DNA of 8,072 bases from JAQGJA01 sp965651535 (GTDB taxonomy: Bacteria > Pseudomonadota > Alphaproteobacteria > Micavibrionales > SZUA-601). The stretch lies in NCBI GenBank assembly GCA_965651535.1, contig CBFGSX010000066.1, forward strand, positions 1-8,072. Direction: 5' to 3'. The notes under the pieces are model-generated. The model saw only the letters and a program-made list of their open reading frames with translations. It did no database searches and had not been told where the DNA came from. How positions within the stretch are numbered: the first letter of the stretch is position 1; every line of letters starts with the position of its first letter. A program made the translations under genes and the position numbers. Shown piece by piece: positions 1 through 5,811 of the stretch.

Positions 1-635
1 GCAAGCTTGGTTTCATGGCCGTAAATCAGCGCGCCGACACCCGCCGGGCCGCCGATTTTATGCGCTGAAAGCGTCACATAGTCGATATCGGTTTTCGTCA
101 GGTCGATCGGCAAACGTCCCGCTGCCTGCACCGCGTCGCAATGAAACAGCGCGCCGTGTTCGGCACAGAGCGTTGCGATCTTGTCGACCGGCTGGATGAC
201 GCCCGTTTCATTGTTCACCCACATCACGGAAACAAGTGCTTGCCCGTCTTTTTTCAATTCCTGCGCGAGGAATTCCAAATCGATCAACCCGTCGCGATCC
301 ACGGGAATCATCGTTGCATCCTTGCTGTCCAGATTTTCCAGCACGGATAAATGCTCGGTCGCGCAAACAAGAGTGCGCGCAACAAGTGCGCCGTTCAAAA
401 CCGTCGCATTGGCTTCGGTCGCACCCGAAGTGAACGTCACATGGGTCGCCTCGCAATTGACCAATGCCGCGACATGGCGACGCGCTTCTTCAATTTGCTT
501 GCGCGCCTCGCGGCTATGCGCATGAATCGAAGATGGATTGCCGACGACATCAAATGCCCGTGCCATGGCCTCGCGCGCTTCGGGCAGAAGCGGCGCGGTG
601 GCGTTGTAATCGAGATAAACGGACGGTTTTTCCAT
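1..635 (-). CDS. Cysteine desulfurase, NifS/IscS-like group I (5' part, cut by window edge)
   Basis: PLP-dependent class V aminotransferase fold that takes sulfur from L-cysteine as an enzyme persulfide for Fe-S cluster assembly or thiolation. About 211 residues of an expected ~380 are visible. From the N-terminus I read VYLDYNATAP (usual family start), NPSSIHAHS, TSGATEAN (PLP phosphate loop), ATEH with His95 (stacks on PLP), WVNNETG, FHCDAVQAAG with Asp167 and Gln170, and SAHK with Lys193, the PLP Schiff-base lysine. The SAHKIGGPAGVGAL context is group I (NifS/IscS) rather than SufS. The catalytic-cysteine loop lies beyond the left edge. The start is uncertain: in-frame ATGs occur at 635, 647 and 695, none with a good Shine-Dalgarno. 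I chose 635 because it places YLDYNAT where the family has it. The divergent hydrolase beside it is a common alphaproteobacterial suf/isc neighbour, so the Fe-S role is likely but inferred. Confidence 0.93.
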   Translation of the reverse strand, partial: MEKPSVYLDYNATAPLLPEAREAMARAFDVVGNPSSIHAHSREARKQIEEARRHVAALVNCEATHVTFTSGATEANATVLNGALVARTLVCATEHLSVLENLDSKDATMIPVDRDGLIDLEFLAQELKKDGQALVSVMWVNNETGVIQPVDKIATLCAEHGALFHCDAVQAAGRLPIDLTKTDIDYVTLSAHKIGGPAGVGALIYGHETKL

Positions 636-760
636 GGCAGGCAGCATAAAGCGTGCCGTCCGCCTTGGCAAAGCCGGAGTCGCGCTCAAAAACATAAGAA
701 TTATGGAATATTAAATATCGGAAATACCGCCTTTTTTTCAGGGTTTTAGAGCGATTTTCC

Positions 761-790
761 TTGACCGGATAGTTAAAAATTGGTTACATA
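761..790 (+). promoter_or_regulatory. Putative sigma70-type promoter of the alpha/beta hydrolase gene
   Basis: TTGACC (761-766) and TACATA (785-790) are separated by 18 bp. The -35 matches 5 of 6 consensus bases and the -10 matches 4 of 6. Transcription would begin near 797, giving a leader of roughly 100 nt before the ATG at 899. The -35 sits inside an imperfect dyad, TTGAC-N6-GTTAA (761-776), which could be an operator. This rests on pattern matching only. Confidence 0.4.
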
Positions 791-884
791 CCCCGACTTT
801 TGCAAAGGGCTGTGTTTCCGCAGTTTTCTTTCAAGCACTTCCCGCGCTGAGTCGCTTTAGTTCATCATCTCGTTCTTTTTTGTC

Positions 885-889
885 AGGAG
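885..889 (+). promoter_or_regulatory. Shine-Dalgarno AGGAG of the alpha/beta hydrolase
   Basis: AGGAG lies 9 nt before the ATG at 899 and fixes that start. It is one of the clearer ribosome binding sites in the window, where most genes have weak ones. Confidence 0.75.
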
Positions 890-898
890 TGTTCGGAA

Positions 899-1558
899 AT
901 GCCAGAAATCTTGTTCAACGGTACCGCAGGTCGCCTTGAGGGCCGTTACACCCCGGCAAAATCCCCGAATGCTCCCATTGCCGTGCTTTTGCACCCTCAC
1001 CCGCTCCATGGCGGGACGATGTTCAACAAGATCGTTCACCTGATGAACCAGGCCTTTGTTGCCAATGGCTTTGCCACGATGCGCGTCAATTTCCGTGGCG
1101 TTGGAAAATCCCAAGGCCGCTACGACGAAGGCATGGGCGAGCTGGCCGATGCCGCCTCGGCGCTGGATTGGATGCAGGCCATGCACAAGAACCACGGCCC
1201 CATCTGGGTCGGCGGTTTTTCCTTCGGCGCCTGGATCAGCATGCAGCTTTTGATGCGCCGCCCCGAAATTTCCGGCTTCGTCTCCATCGCGCCGCCGTCG
1301 AATTTGTACGATTTTTCGTTCCTCGCCCCCTGCCCCTGCGGCGGTTTGGTGATCCAAGGCGACAAAGACGGTATCGTGCCGGAGAAATCCGTCGCCGAGC
1401 TGGTTTCCAAGCTGCGTCAGCAACGCGGCAAGCTGGCGATCGACTACCGCGTCCTGCCCGAAGCCAACCATTTCTTCAAAGATCAGGACGACGCGCTGCT
1501 CGACCATCTGACGGATTACCTGCGCATCACACAGGAATACAAGCTCGCAGCCGAGTAA
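899..1558 (+). CDS. Alpha/beta hydrolase, COG2945-type
   Basis: A 219-aa soluble serine hydrolase with no signal peptide or membrane segment. Visible landmarks are HPHPLHGG (residues 32-39, oxyanion-hole side), VNFRGVGKSQG (63-73), the nucleophile elbow GGFSFGAW with Ser108, GDKDGIVP with the likely acid Asp157, and NHFF with His191. All three members of a Ser-Asp-His triad are therefore present in the expected order. The length is typical of this compact family. The natural substrate is unknown; members are annotated only as esterases or hydrolases. In many alphaproteobacteria a close relative sits beside IscR-type regulators and suf genes, and here it is divergent from a cysteine desulfurase, hinting at an undefined link to sulfur or Fe-S metabolism (inference). 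Its stop codon is 2 bp from that of the convergent HIT gene. Confidence 0.92.
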   Translation: MPEILFNGTAGRLEGRYTPAKSPNAPIAVLLHPHPLHGGTMFNKIVHLMNQAFVANGFATMRVNFRGVGKSQGRYDEGMGELADAASALDWMQAMHKNHGPIWVGGFSFGAWISMQLLMRRPEISGFVSIAPPSNLYDFSFLAPCPCGGLVIQGDKDGIVPEKSVAELVSKLRQQRGKLAIDYRVLPEANHFFKDQDDALLDHLTDYLRITQEYKLAAE

Positions 1559-1560
1559 GC

Positions 1561-1917
1561 TTATTCCACCATTTTCCCGACCGGCTCGCCGCCGAGAATG
1601 TGAAAGTGCAAATGCGGCACTTCCTGGTGGCCGTGCGCACCGGTATTAGCAATCAGGCGATAACCGCTTTCTTTAATCCCCAGCGCCTCGGCCACCTTTG
1701 GCACGGCGCGCATCAGGGTGACGATCTCGTCATCTTTTGCGCTTAACCCGAATACGGTCGCATCCACATATGCCCCTTTGGGGATAATCAGCGCGTGAAT
1801 TTTTTTCTTCGGCTGGATGTCATGAAAAGCCAACACTTGGTCATCCTCGTAGATTTTCTTGCACGGGATTTCACCACGGACAATCTTGGCGAAGATATTG
1901 TTCGTATCATAAGGCAT
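1561..1917 (-). CDS. HIT-family protein (HINT-like purine nucleotide phosphoramidase)
   Basis: A 118-aa protein of the histidine triad superfamily, HINT branch, which hydrolyses adenosine phosphoramidates and related nucleotide conjugates, usually as a homodimer. The start MPYDTNNIFAKIVRGEIP matches the family N-terminus, followed by FHDIQP (31-36), HALIIPK (41-47), GYRLIANTG (85-93) and the triad HLHFHILGG with His102, His104 and His106, the last being the usual nucleophile position. The frame stays open upstream to 2010, but those residues lie opposite the in-frame acetyltransferase gene and do not resemble the family, so I start at 1917. There is no clear Shine-Dalgarno. The ATG follows the acetyltransferase stop by one base, so translational coupling is likely. 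This is the last gene of the leftward Smr-GNAT-HIT unit. Physiological role in bacteria is poorly defined. Confidence 0.93.
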   Translation of the reverse strand: MPYDTNNIFAKIVRGEIPCKKIYEDDQVLAFHDIQPKKKIHALIIPKGAYVDATVFGLSAKDDEIVTLMRAVPKVAEALGIKESGYRLIANTGAHGHQEVPHLHFHILGGEPVGKMVE

Positions 1918-1918
1918 A

Positions 1919-2488
1919 TCAGGTCTCGATCGGTTGCGTCTTGGTGGGAAGCGGACGAATAATCTTGTGGAAATAATAGCCCGGCACGGTGCGCTCCTTG
2001 ACCAGCGCATAAAGCGGGTTCATGCCCCATTGTTCATAGCCCGATTTCTTGAACAGCTTGATCGCGTCGCCTTGGGTCTCGCGCACATCGAGATTGAGCA
2101 CGTGAAGCCCCAAATCCTTGGCGCGTTTTTCAACCATATCCAGAAGCATCTGGCCCAGACCCTGCCCGCGCGCCCAGGGTGCAATGAAAAAACCCGTTAC
2201 CTGCGCAGAGAAACTTTGCGCCTGGTTATTCAACGGCGGGCGCATTAATTGTGCCGTTCCAACCACGGCCTTGTCCATGCGGGCGATAAACAAATCGCGC
2301 TGTGGCACGGCAACGACGCCCTGCCAGTAACGCTGTAGGGCTTCGCGCTCGGGAACCTCGACCCAGCCGAATCCACCGCCCAACTCGATCGCAGCGACCG
2401 TCGCGTCGCACAGGTCAAGCATATCCCCCTTGGTCAGCGCCTCGACGCGCTCGACGGATAATTCATGTGATTTCTTTTTTGCGTTCAT
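1919..2488 (-). CDS. GNAT-family N-acetyltransferase
   Basis: A 189-aa acetyl-CoA-dependent transferase. The acetyl-CoA pyrophosphate-binding loop (motif A) is RGQGLG at 107-112, preceded by the beta-strand VTGFFIAP (97-104) and followed by a helix and LHVLNLDVRETQGDAIKLFKKSGY (128-151), the usual motif B region ending in a conserved Gly-Tyr. The substrate cannot be read from sequence; small amines, antibiotics or protein N-termini are all possible. The start is well fixed, because an in-frame TAG lies at 2500-2498, just upstream of the ATG at 2488. That ATG overlaps the stop of a three-codon ORF beginning at 2496, in a tandem 8-bp repeat. The gene lies 47 bp after the Smr gene and 1 bp before the HIT gene, suggesting one transcript. 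Confidence 0.88.
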   Translation of the reverse strand: MNAKKKSHELSVERVEALTKGDMLDLCDATVAAIELGGGFGWVEVPEREALQRYWQGVVAVPQRDLFIARMDKAVVGTAQLMRPPLNNQAQSFSAQVTGFFIAPWARGQGLGQMLLDMVEKRAKDLGLHVLNLDVRETQGDAIKLFKKSGYEQWGMNPLYALVKERTVPGYYFHKIIRPLPTKTQPIET

Positions 2489-2496
2489 GCGTTCAT
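2481..2496 (-). repeat. Tandem 8-bp repeat spanning the acetyltransferase start (ATGAACGC x2)
   Basis: Read leftward, ATGAACGC occurs twice with no gap. The first ATG (2496) opens the mini-ORF Met-Asn-Ala-stop, whose TGA overlaps the second ATG (2488, the real start) as ATGA. The AG-rich AGGCAGG (2508-2502) ends 5 nt before the first ATG and 13 nt before the second, so it fits the mini-ORF better than the gene. Confidence 0.85.
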
Positions 2497-2535
2497 TCTA
2501 GCCTGCCTATACGTCCTGACCAGAGGCAATCGGCG

Positions 2536-3009
2536 CTATTTTCCTGCGCGCCGCAACATAATCAGGAAAGACCCGCCGCGCGTGCGTGGATTTTCCGTCA
2601 CGTGCAAAATGCCCGTCTCTTCCTCGAGCCACAAAGGAAGCTCGCGGCGCAATTTTCCGGTGCCGCGCGCCGGATCGCCACGCCCCGTAATCACCTCGAT
2701 GCAGCGCCAGCCTTTTTGTCGCGCCCGCCCCAGAAAACGGCGCAACGCCGTATGCGCGCGCTCTGCCGTCATGCCGTGCAAATCGAGCGTCGCTTCGACG
2801 GGGATTTCCCCGCGACGCAGTTTCACAGCACGCCTTTCCGGCAAACTGGCCTTGACCGCGGGTGCAGCGGCAATTTCCACCTTGCGAGCAGGAGGACGGG
2901 CTTCTACTTTGCTTTTGGACGCGACAGGCGGCATGGTTTTCGTCCGCCCCTTGATCGGCTTGACCGAGCGCGCCACCTCGTCCCAGATTTTGCCGTCGTC
3001 CTGCGTCAT
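2536..3009 (-). CDS. Smr-domain protein (MutS2 C-terminal-like nuclease domain)
   Basis: A 157-aa protein. Residues 1-60 are a polar, basic, low-complexity region rich in Lys, Ala, Pro and Arg, probably disordered. Residues ~62-155 are a stand-alone Smr domain: RRGEIPVEATLDLHGMT carries the LDLHG signature (75-79), VITGRG (106-111) is the second conserved motif, and the C-terminus WLEEETGILHVTENP...GGSFLIMLRR completes the fold. Smr domains have nicking or RNA/DNA endonuclease activity in several proteins; this alphaproteobacterial form has no settled role. The start at 3009 has only a weak upstream purine stretch (GTAAAGAC) but gives the usual beginning, with an acidic stretch then VKPIKG. 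It is the first gene of the leftward Smr-GNAT-HIT unit, divergent from the response regulator. Confidence 0.9.
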   Translation of the reverse strand: MTQDDGKIWDEVARSVKPIKGRTKTMPPVASKSKVEARPPARKVEIAAAPAVKASLPERRAVKLRRGEIPVEATLDLHGMTAERAHTALRRFLGRARQKGWRCIEVITGRGDPARGTGKLRRELPLWLEEETGILHVTENPRTRGGSFLIMLRRAGK

Positions 3010-3028
3010 GTCTTTACGGTAAAAATGG

Positions 3029-3057
3029 TGGTCAGGGCGCGTTTCGCCCCTTATAAT
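3029..3057 (+). promoter_or_regulatory. Putative promoter of the two-component operon
   Basis: TGGTCA (3029-3034), a 17-bp spacer and an exact TATAAT (3052-3057). Between the two elements lies an inverted repeat, GGGCG (3035-3039) / CGCCC (3045-3049), which is GC-rich and well placed to act as an operator. Transcription would start near 3064, downstream of the ATG at 3058, which argues for the later response-regulator start at 3091. The opposite strand of the same site reads TATTAT, so it could also serve the leftward Smr gene, although I found no good -35 for that direction. Confidence 0.5.
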
Positions 3058-3090
3058 ATGACGCTAGACAAGGAAAACCCTTCTGTAAAG

Positions 3091-3810
3091 ATGACTGCGC
3101 CTTTGCCCCGCGAAACCGACCCGCTCGATTGCCCCCATATTCTGGTGGTGGACGACGATACGCGCCTGCGCAATCTGATCGGTCGTTATCTGGGGCAGAA
3201 CGGCTTCGTCGTTACCGAGGCCGAGAATGCCGCCGTCGCGCGCGGCTTGCTCGACGCCCTGTCTTTCGATGCCGTCGTGCTGGACATCATGATGCCCGGC
3301 GAGGACGGCATCGCGCTGACCCGTTCGTTGCAATCGAATGGATTCAAAACGCCCATCCTGTTGCTGACCGCCAAAAGCGAAGCCGAATCCCGTATCGAAG
3401 GCTTCGAGGCCGGGGCCGACGACTATTTGCCCAAGCCGTTCGAACCGCGTGAGCTGGCGCTGCGCCTGTCGGCCATTCTCAAACGCGCGCGCAGCATGCC
3501 TGAGCGTGCAAAGGATATGCGCCTGAGTTTCGACGGATGGGTCTATGACTCTGCACGCAACCTGTTGTCGCGCGGCAGCGACGTCCAGAACCTGACCAAG
3601 GCCGAGGCGACACTTCTCAACGTCATGAGCACAAAACCCGGTCAACCTTTTCCGCGCCACGAGTTAGCGAGGCTCGCCGGCCTCGACGGACAGGAACGCA
3701 CCATCGACGTGCAGGTGACGCGCCTGCGCCGCAAAATCGAACCCGATGCCAAGAAACCGCGCTATTTGCTGACGCTGCGCGGCGAAGGCTATGTCCTGCA
3801 TACGGATTGA
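3091..3810 (+). CDS. OmpR/PhoB-family response regulator
   Basis: A 239-aa transcription factor. The receiver domain covers about residues 16-127: the acidic pocket is Asp21-Asp22-Asp23 in ILVVDDDTRLR, the phosphoacceptor is Asp65 in VVLDIMMPGEDG, Thr93 lies in LLLTAK, and Lys115 lies in DDYLPKPFEPREL. A winged-helix OmpR-type DNA-binding domain fills about 143-239, with LTKAEATLL, the recognition-helix region RTIDVQVTRLRRKIE and the wing YLLTLRGEGYVL. An in-frame ATG at 3058 would add 11 residues. I prefer 3091 because the TATAAT abuts the ATG at 3058, placing it upstream of the predicted transcript. AAGGA (3070-3074) is 16 nt from 3091, longer than ideal, so the start remains open. It is followed after 2 bp by its probable cognate kinase. 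The genes it controls cannot be told from sequence. Confidence 0.95.
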   Translation: MTAPLPRETDPLDCPHILVVDDDTRLRNLIGRYLGQNGFVVTEAENAAVARGLLDALSFDAVVLDIMMPGEDGIALTRSLQSNGFKTPILLLTAKSEAESRIEGFEAGADDYLPKPFEPRELALRLSAILKRARSMPERAKDMRLSFDGWVYDSARNLLSRGSDVQNLTKAEATLLNVMSTKPGQPFPRHELARLAGLDGQERTIDVQVTRLRRKIEPDAKKPRYLLTLRGEGYVLHTD

Positions 3811-3812
3811 CG

Positions 3813-5117
3813 ATGAAAAAACATCTGAAACTGCCGCAGACGCTGATGGGACGCTCAATGCTGATCCTTGTCACGCCTCTTTTTCTGACTCTGGCGATTG
3901 GTATTTTCGTCTTTTTTGACCGCCATTGGAGCACCACCACGACGCACCTGAGCAACGCGCTGGCCGGGGAAATCGCTCTCGTTGCCGACGCGTGGGAACG
4001 CGAAACCGATGCAAAGGACAGAGGAAATCTCATCACTTCTGCGACACGCCATCTGGGCATGGACATCACCTTTCACGCAAAAGACGATCTGCCCAAGACC
4101 AAGGAACTGAACGTCCCGTTCCTGACCCCCTCGCTCAAGCAATCGTTGCAACGGTTGAACCGTCCATTCTCGGTCGCGCAGGACGAAAAGATCGTCATCA
4201 TCTCGGTCAAGACGAATGACGGCGTTTTGAAATTTCATGTATGGCGCAAACGCCTGTTCAGCACGACAACCTATGTGTTTCTGCTTTTTATGGTCGGATC
4301 GGGGCTTATTCTTTCCGTCGTCGCCGTGATCTTCATGCGCAACCAGATCCGGCCCATTCATAAATTGGCCATCGTCGCCGCGCATTTCGGCATAGGGATC
4401 GACACGCCGCATTATCGGCCTGCCGGCGCACGCGAAGTGCGCCGCGCCGCCGAGGCCTTTATCGAAATGCGCGACCGCATCCGCCGCCAGATTCGCCAAC
4501 GCACGGATATGCTGGCCGGAATCTCGCACGATTTGCGCACGCCGTTGACACGTCTCAAGCTGCAACTGGCCATGCTGCCCAAAAACATCGACACCGAGGC
4601 GATGGAGGATGATATCGCCGCCATGGAAAAGATGATCAAAGGCTATCTCGACTTTGCGCGCGGCGAAACGATGGAAACATCCATGCGTTGCGATATTGTG
4701 CAACTGCTTCAGGAATCTTCAGAATTTGCGCGTCGGCAGGGCTTGGATGTGCATCTCGACCTGCCGGACACCGCCGTGATGGCTACCGTCCGGCCCCAGG
4801 CCTTGCAGCGCGTTTTTAGCAACATCCTTGAAAATGCACGTCTATATGCCCAAAATTCGTGCCGCATTACGCTGAACAAAATGGCACGCGGGATCGAGAT
4901 TCTTTTCGACGATGACGGCCCCGGCATCCCCGAGGATCGACGCGACGACGTATTCAAACCCTTTCACCGTCTGGATGAATCCCGCAATCAGGACATCGAG
5001 GGCACGGGCCTCGGCCTGACCATCGCCCGCGATTTGCTGCAATCCCATGGCGGTTCAATTTCTTTGGCCGAGTCCCCGATGGGTGGCCTGCGCGTCATTC
5101 TTGAAATCCCCTTGTGA
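3813..5117 (+). CDS. EnvZ-like membrane sensor histidine kinase
   Basis: A 434-aa inner-membrane kinase, probable partner of the adjacent OmpR-type regulator. A basic N-terminus leads to a first membrane helix at ~15-35 (MLILVTPLFLTLAIGIFVFF), then a periplasmic sensor region at ~36-153, a second helix at ~154-174, a HAMP linker at ~175-228 (NQIRPIHKLAIVA), a dimerisation/phosphoacceptor domain with His239 in GISHDLRTPLTRLK, and an ATPase domain with N-box Asn341 (NILENARLYA), DDGPGIPE (367-374), an F-box (FKPFH) and GTGLGL (397-402). All catalytic boxes are intact. The start could also be TTG at 3807, overlapping the regulator stop; neither start has a strong Shine-Dalgarno, and the ATG is preferred. 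The sensor region is short and gives no ligand clue. The 4-bp gap to rlmE suggests shared transcription. Confidence 0.95.
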   Translation: MKKHLKLPQTLMGRSMLILVTPLFLTLAIGIFVFFDRHWSTTTTHLSNALAGEIALVADAWERETDAKDRGNLITSATRHLGMDITFHAKDDLPKTKELNVPFLTPSLKQSLQRLNRPFSVAQDEKIVIISVKTNDGVLKFHVWRKRLFSTTTYVFLLFMVGSGLILSVVAVIFMRNQIRPIHKLAIVAAHFGIGIDTPHYRPAGAREVRRAAEAFIEMRDRIRRQIRQRTDMLAGISHDLRTPLTRLKLQLAMLPKNIDTEAMEDDIAAMEKMIKGYLDFARGETMETSMRCDIVQLLQESSEFARRQGLDVHLDLPDTAVMATVRPQALQRVFSNILENARLYAQNSCRITLNKMARGIEILFDDDGPGIPEDRRDDVFKPFHRLDESRNQDIEGTGLGLTIARDLLQSHGGSISLAESPMGGLRVILEIPL

Positions 5118-5121
5118 TCCC

Positions 5122-5811
5122 ATGACAAAAAAGAAAACAGATAAACCGAAAACCACCACCAGCCGCAAGGCGATCCGCGTCAAGGCCGACCGCAAGCGCA
5201 CGGAATCCTCGCGCCGCTGGCTGGAACGGCAGTTGAACGACCCCTATGTCCATCAAGCCAAGGCCGACGGCTATCGCGCGCGCTCCGCCTATAAATTGCT
5301 GGAGATGGACGACAAGCTGAAATTTCTCAAGCCCGGCGCGATCGTGGTCGATCTGGGCGCCGCGCCCGGAAGCTGGTCGCAGATCGCCGTCCAGCGCCTG
5401 AAAGGAAAAGGCCGCGTCATCGCCACCGATATCCTGCCGATGGACGAACTACCCGGCGCGGAATTTCTTCAGGGCGACTTCACCCAGAACGATGTGCTGG
5501 AAAAGCTTTTGGAAATGGTCGGCGGGAAAAAAGTCAATGTCGTCCTCTCGGACATGGCGGCCAATACAACGGGGCAGAAATCCGTCGATCACATCAACAC
5601 GATCTATCTGGTCGAGCTGGCATGGGATTTCGCCCAACAGGTGCTGGCAAAAAACGGCGTATTCATTTCGAAAGTCTTTCAGGGCGGGACGGAGAAAAAC
5701 CTGCTGACCGAACTGAAAAAGAACTTCACCAGCGTCAAGCACGTCAAACCCTCGGCCAGCCGCAAGGAATCGCCGGAATTATACGTCGTCTGCACCGGCT
5801 TTAAGGGCTAG
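5122..5811 (+). CDS. rlmE: 23S rRNA (uridine-2552-2'-O)-methyltransferase RlmE (FtsJ/RrmJ)
   Basis: A 229-aa SAM-dependent enzyme that methylates the ribose of U2552 in the A-loop of 23S rRNA, a late step in 50S subunit maturation. The SAM site is VVDLGAAPGSWSQ (75-87). The catalytic Lys-Asp-Lys-Glu tetrad is Lys58, Asp144, Lys184 and Glu219, and its internal spacing (86, 40, 35) equals that of E. coli RrmJ (38, 124, 164, 199). The ~20-residue offset comes from a Lys/Arg/Thr-rich N-terminal tail, likely RNA-binding. The frame is open upstream into the kinase, but the ATG at 5122 is the sensible start; it has no clear Shine-Dalgarno and lies 4 bp after the kinase stop, so coupling is likely. 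Its last 33 bp overlap the convergent amidotransferase, with the Glu219 codon (5776-5778) immediately outside the overlap. Confidence 0.97.
   Translation: MTKKKTDKPKTTTSRKAIRVKADRKRTESSRRWLERQLNDPYVHQAKADGYRARSAYKLLEMDDKLKFLKPGAIVVDLGAAPGSWSQIAVQRLKGKGRVIATDILPMDELPGAEFLQGDFTQNDVLEKLLEMVGGKKVNVVLSDMAANTTGQKSVDHINTIYLVELAWDFAQQVLAKNGVFISKVFQGGTEKNLLTELKKNFTSVKHVKPSASRKESPELYVVCTGFKG

Larger units (their letters stand above)
636..898. other. Divergent intergenic spacer, cysteine desulfurase / hydrolase
   Basis: This 263-bp stretch holds no credible gene. Positions 685-790 are clearly AT-richer than the surrounding coding DNA, with a T-run at 732-738 and a short AT dyad, ATATT-A-AATAT, around 708-718. 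It must hold the promoters of both flanking genes. Only the rightward one can be proposed with any support (761-790). For the leftward gene the best -10-like hexamer is CATAAT (revcomp of about 697-702), with no matching -35. No rho-independent terminator is visible. Confidence 0.6.

Noticed and set aside
141..749. Several + strand open frames opposite the cysteine desulfurase
   Set aside because: The minus strand carries continuous family motifs from YLDYNAT to the PLP lysine; the + frames overlap each other and show none.
806..831. Weak hairpin (CTGTG-TTTC-CGCAG) followed by a T-rich run in the hydrolase leader, considered as an attenuator or terminator
   Set aside because: The stem is only 5 bp with one G-U pair, and the following tract is broken by C. 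This is too weak to call.
857..1507. Open frame of 216 codons opposite the alpha/beta hydrolase
   Set aside because: The + strand gene has a full catalytic triad and a good Shine-Dalgarno. The antisense product shows no domain features.
2302..3057. Upstream in-frame extension of the response regulator by about 250 codons
   Set aside because: This part lies opposite the Smr and acetyltransferase genes, is Arg/Pro-rich and unlike any regulator domain, and sits upstream of the likely promoter. The receiver domain starts normally near 3130.
3855..4703. Open frame of 282 codons opposite the histidine kinase
   Set aside because: The kinase is intact on the + strand. The antisense translation is compositionally odd and has no motif.
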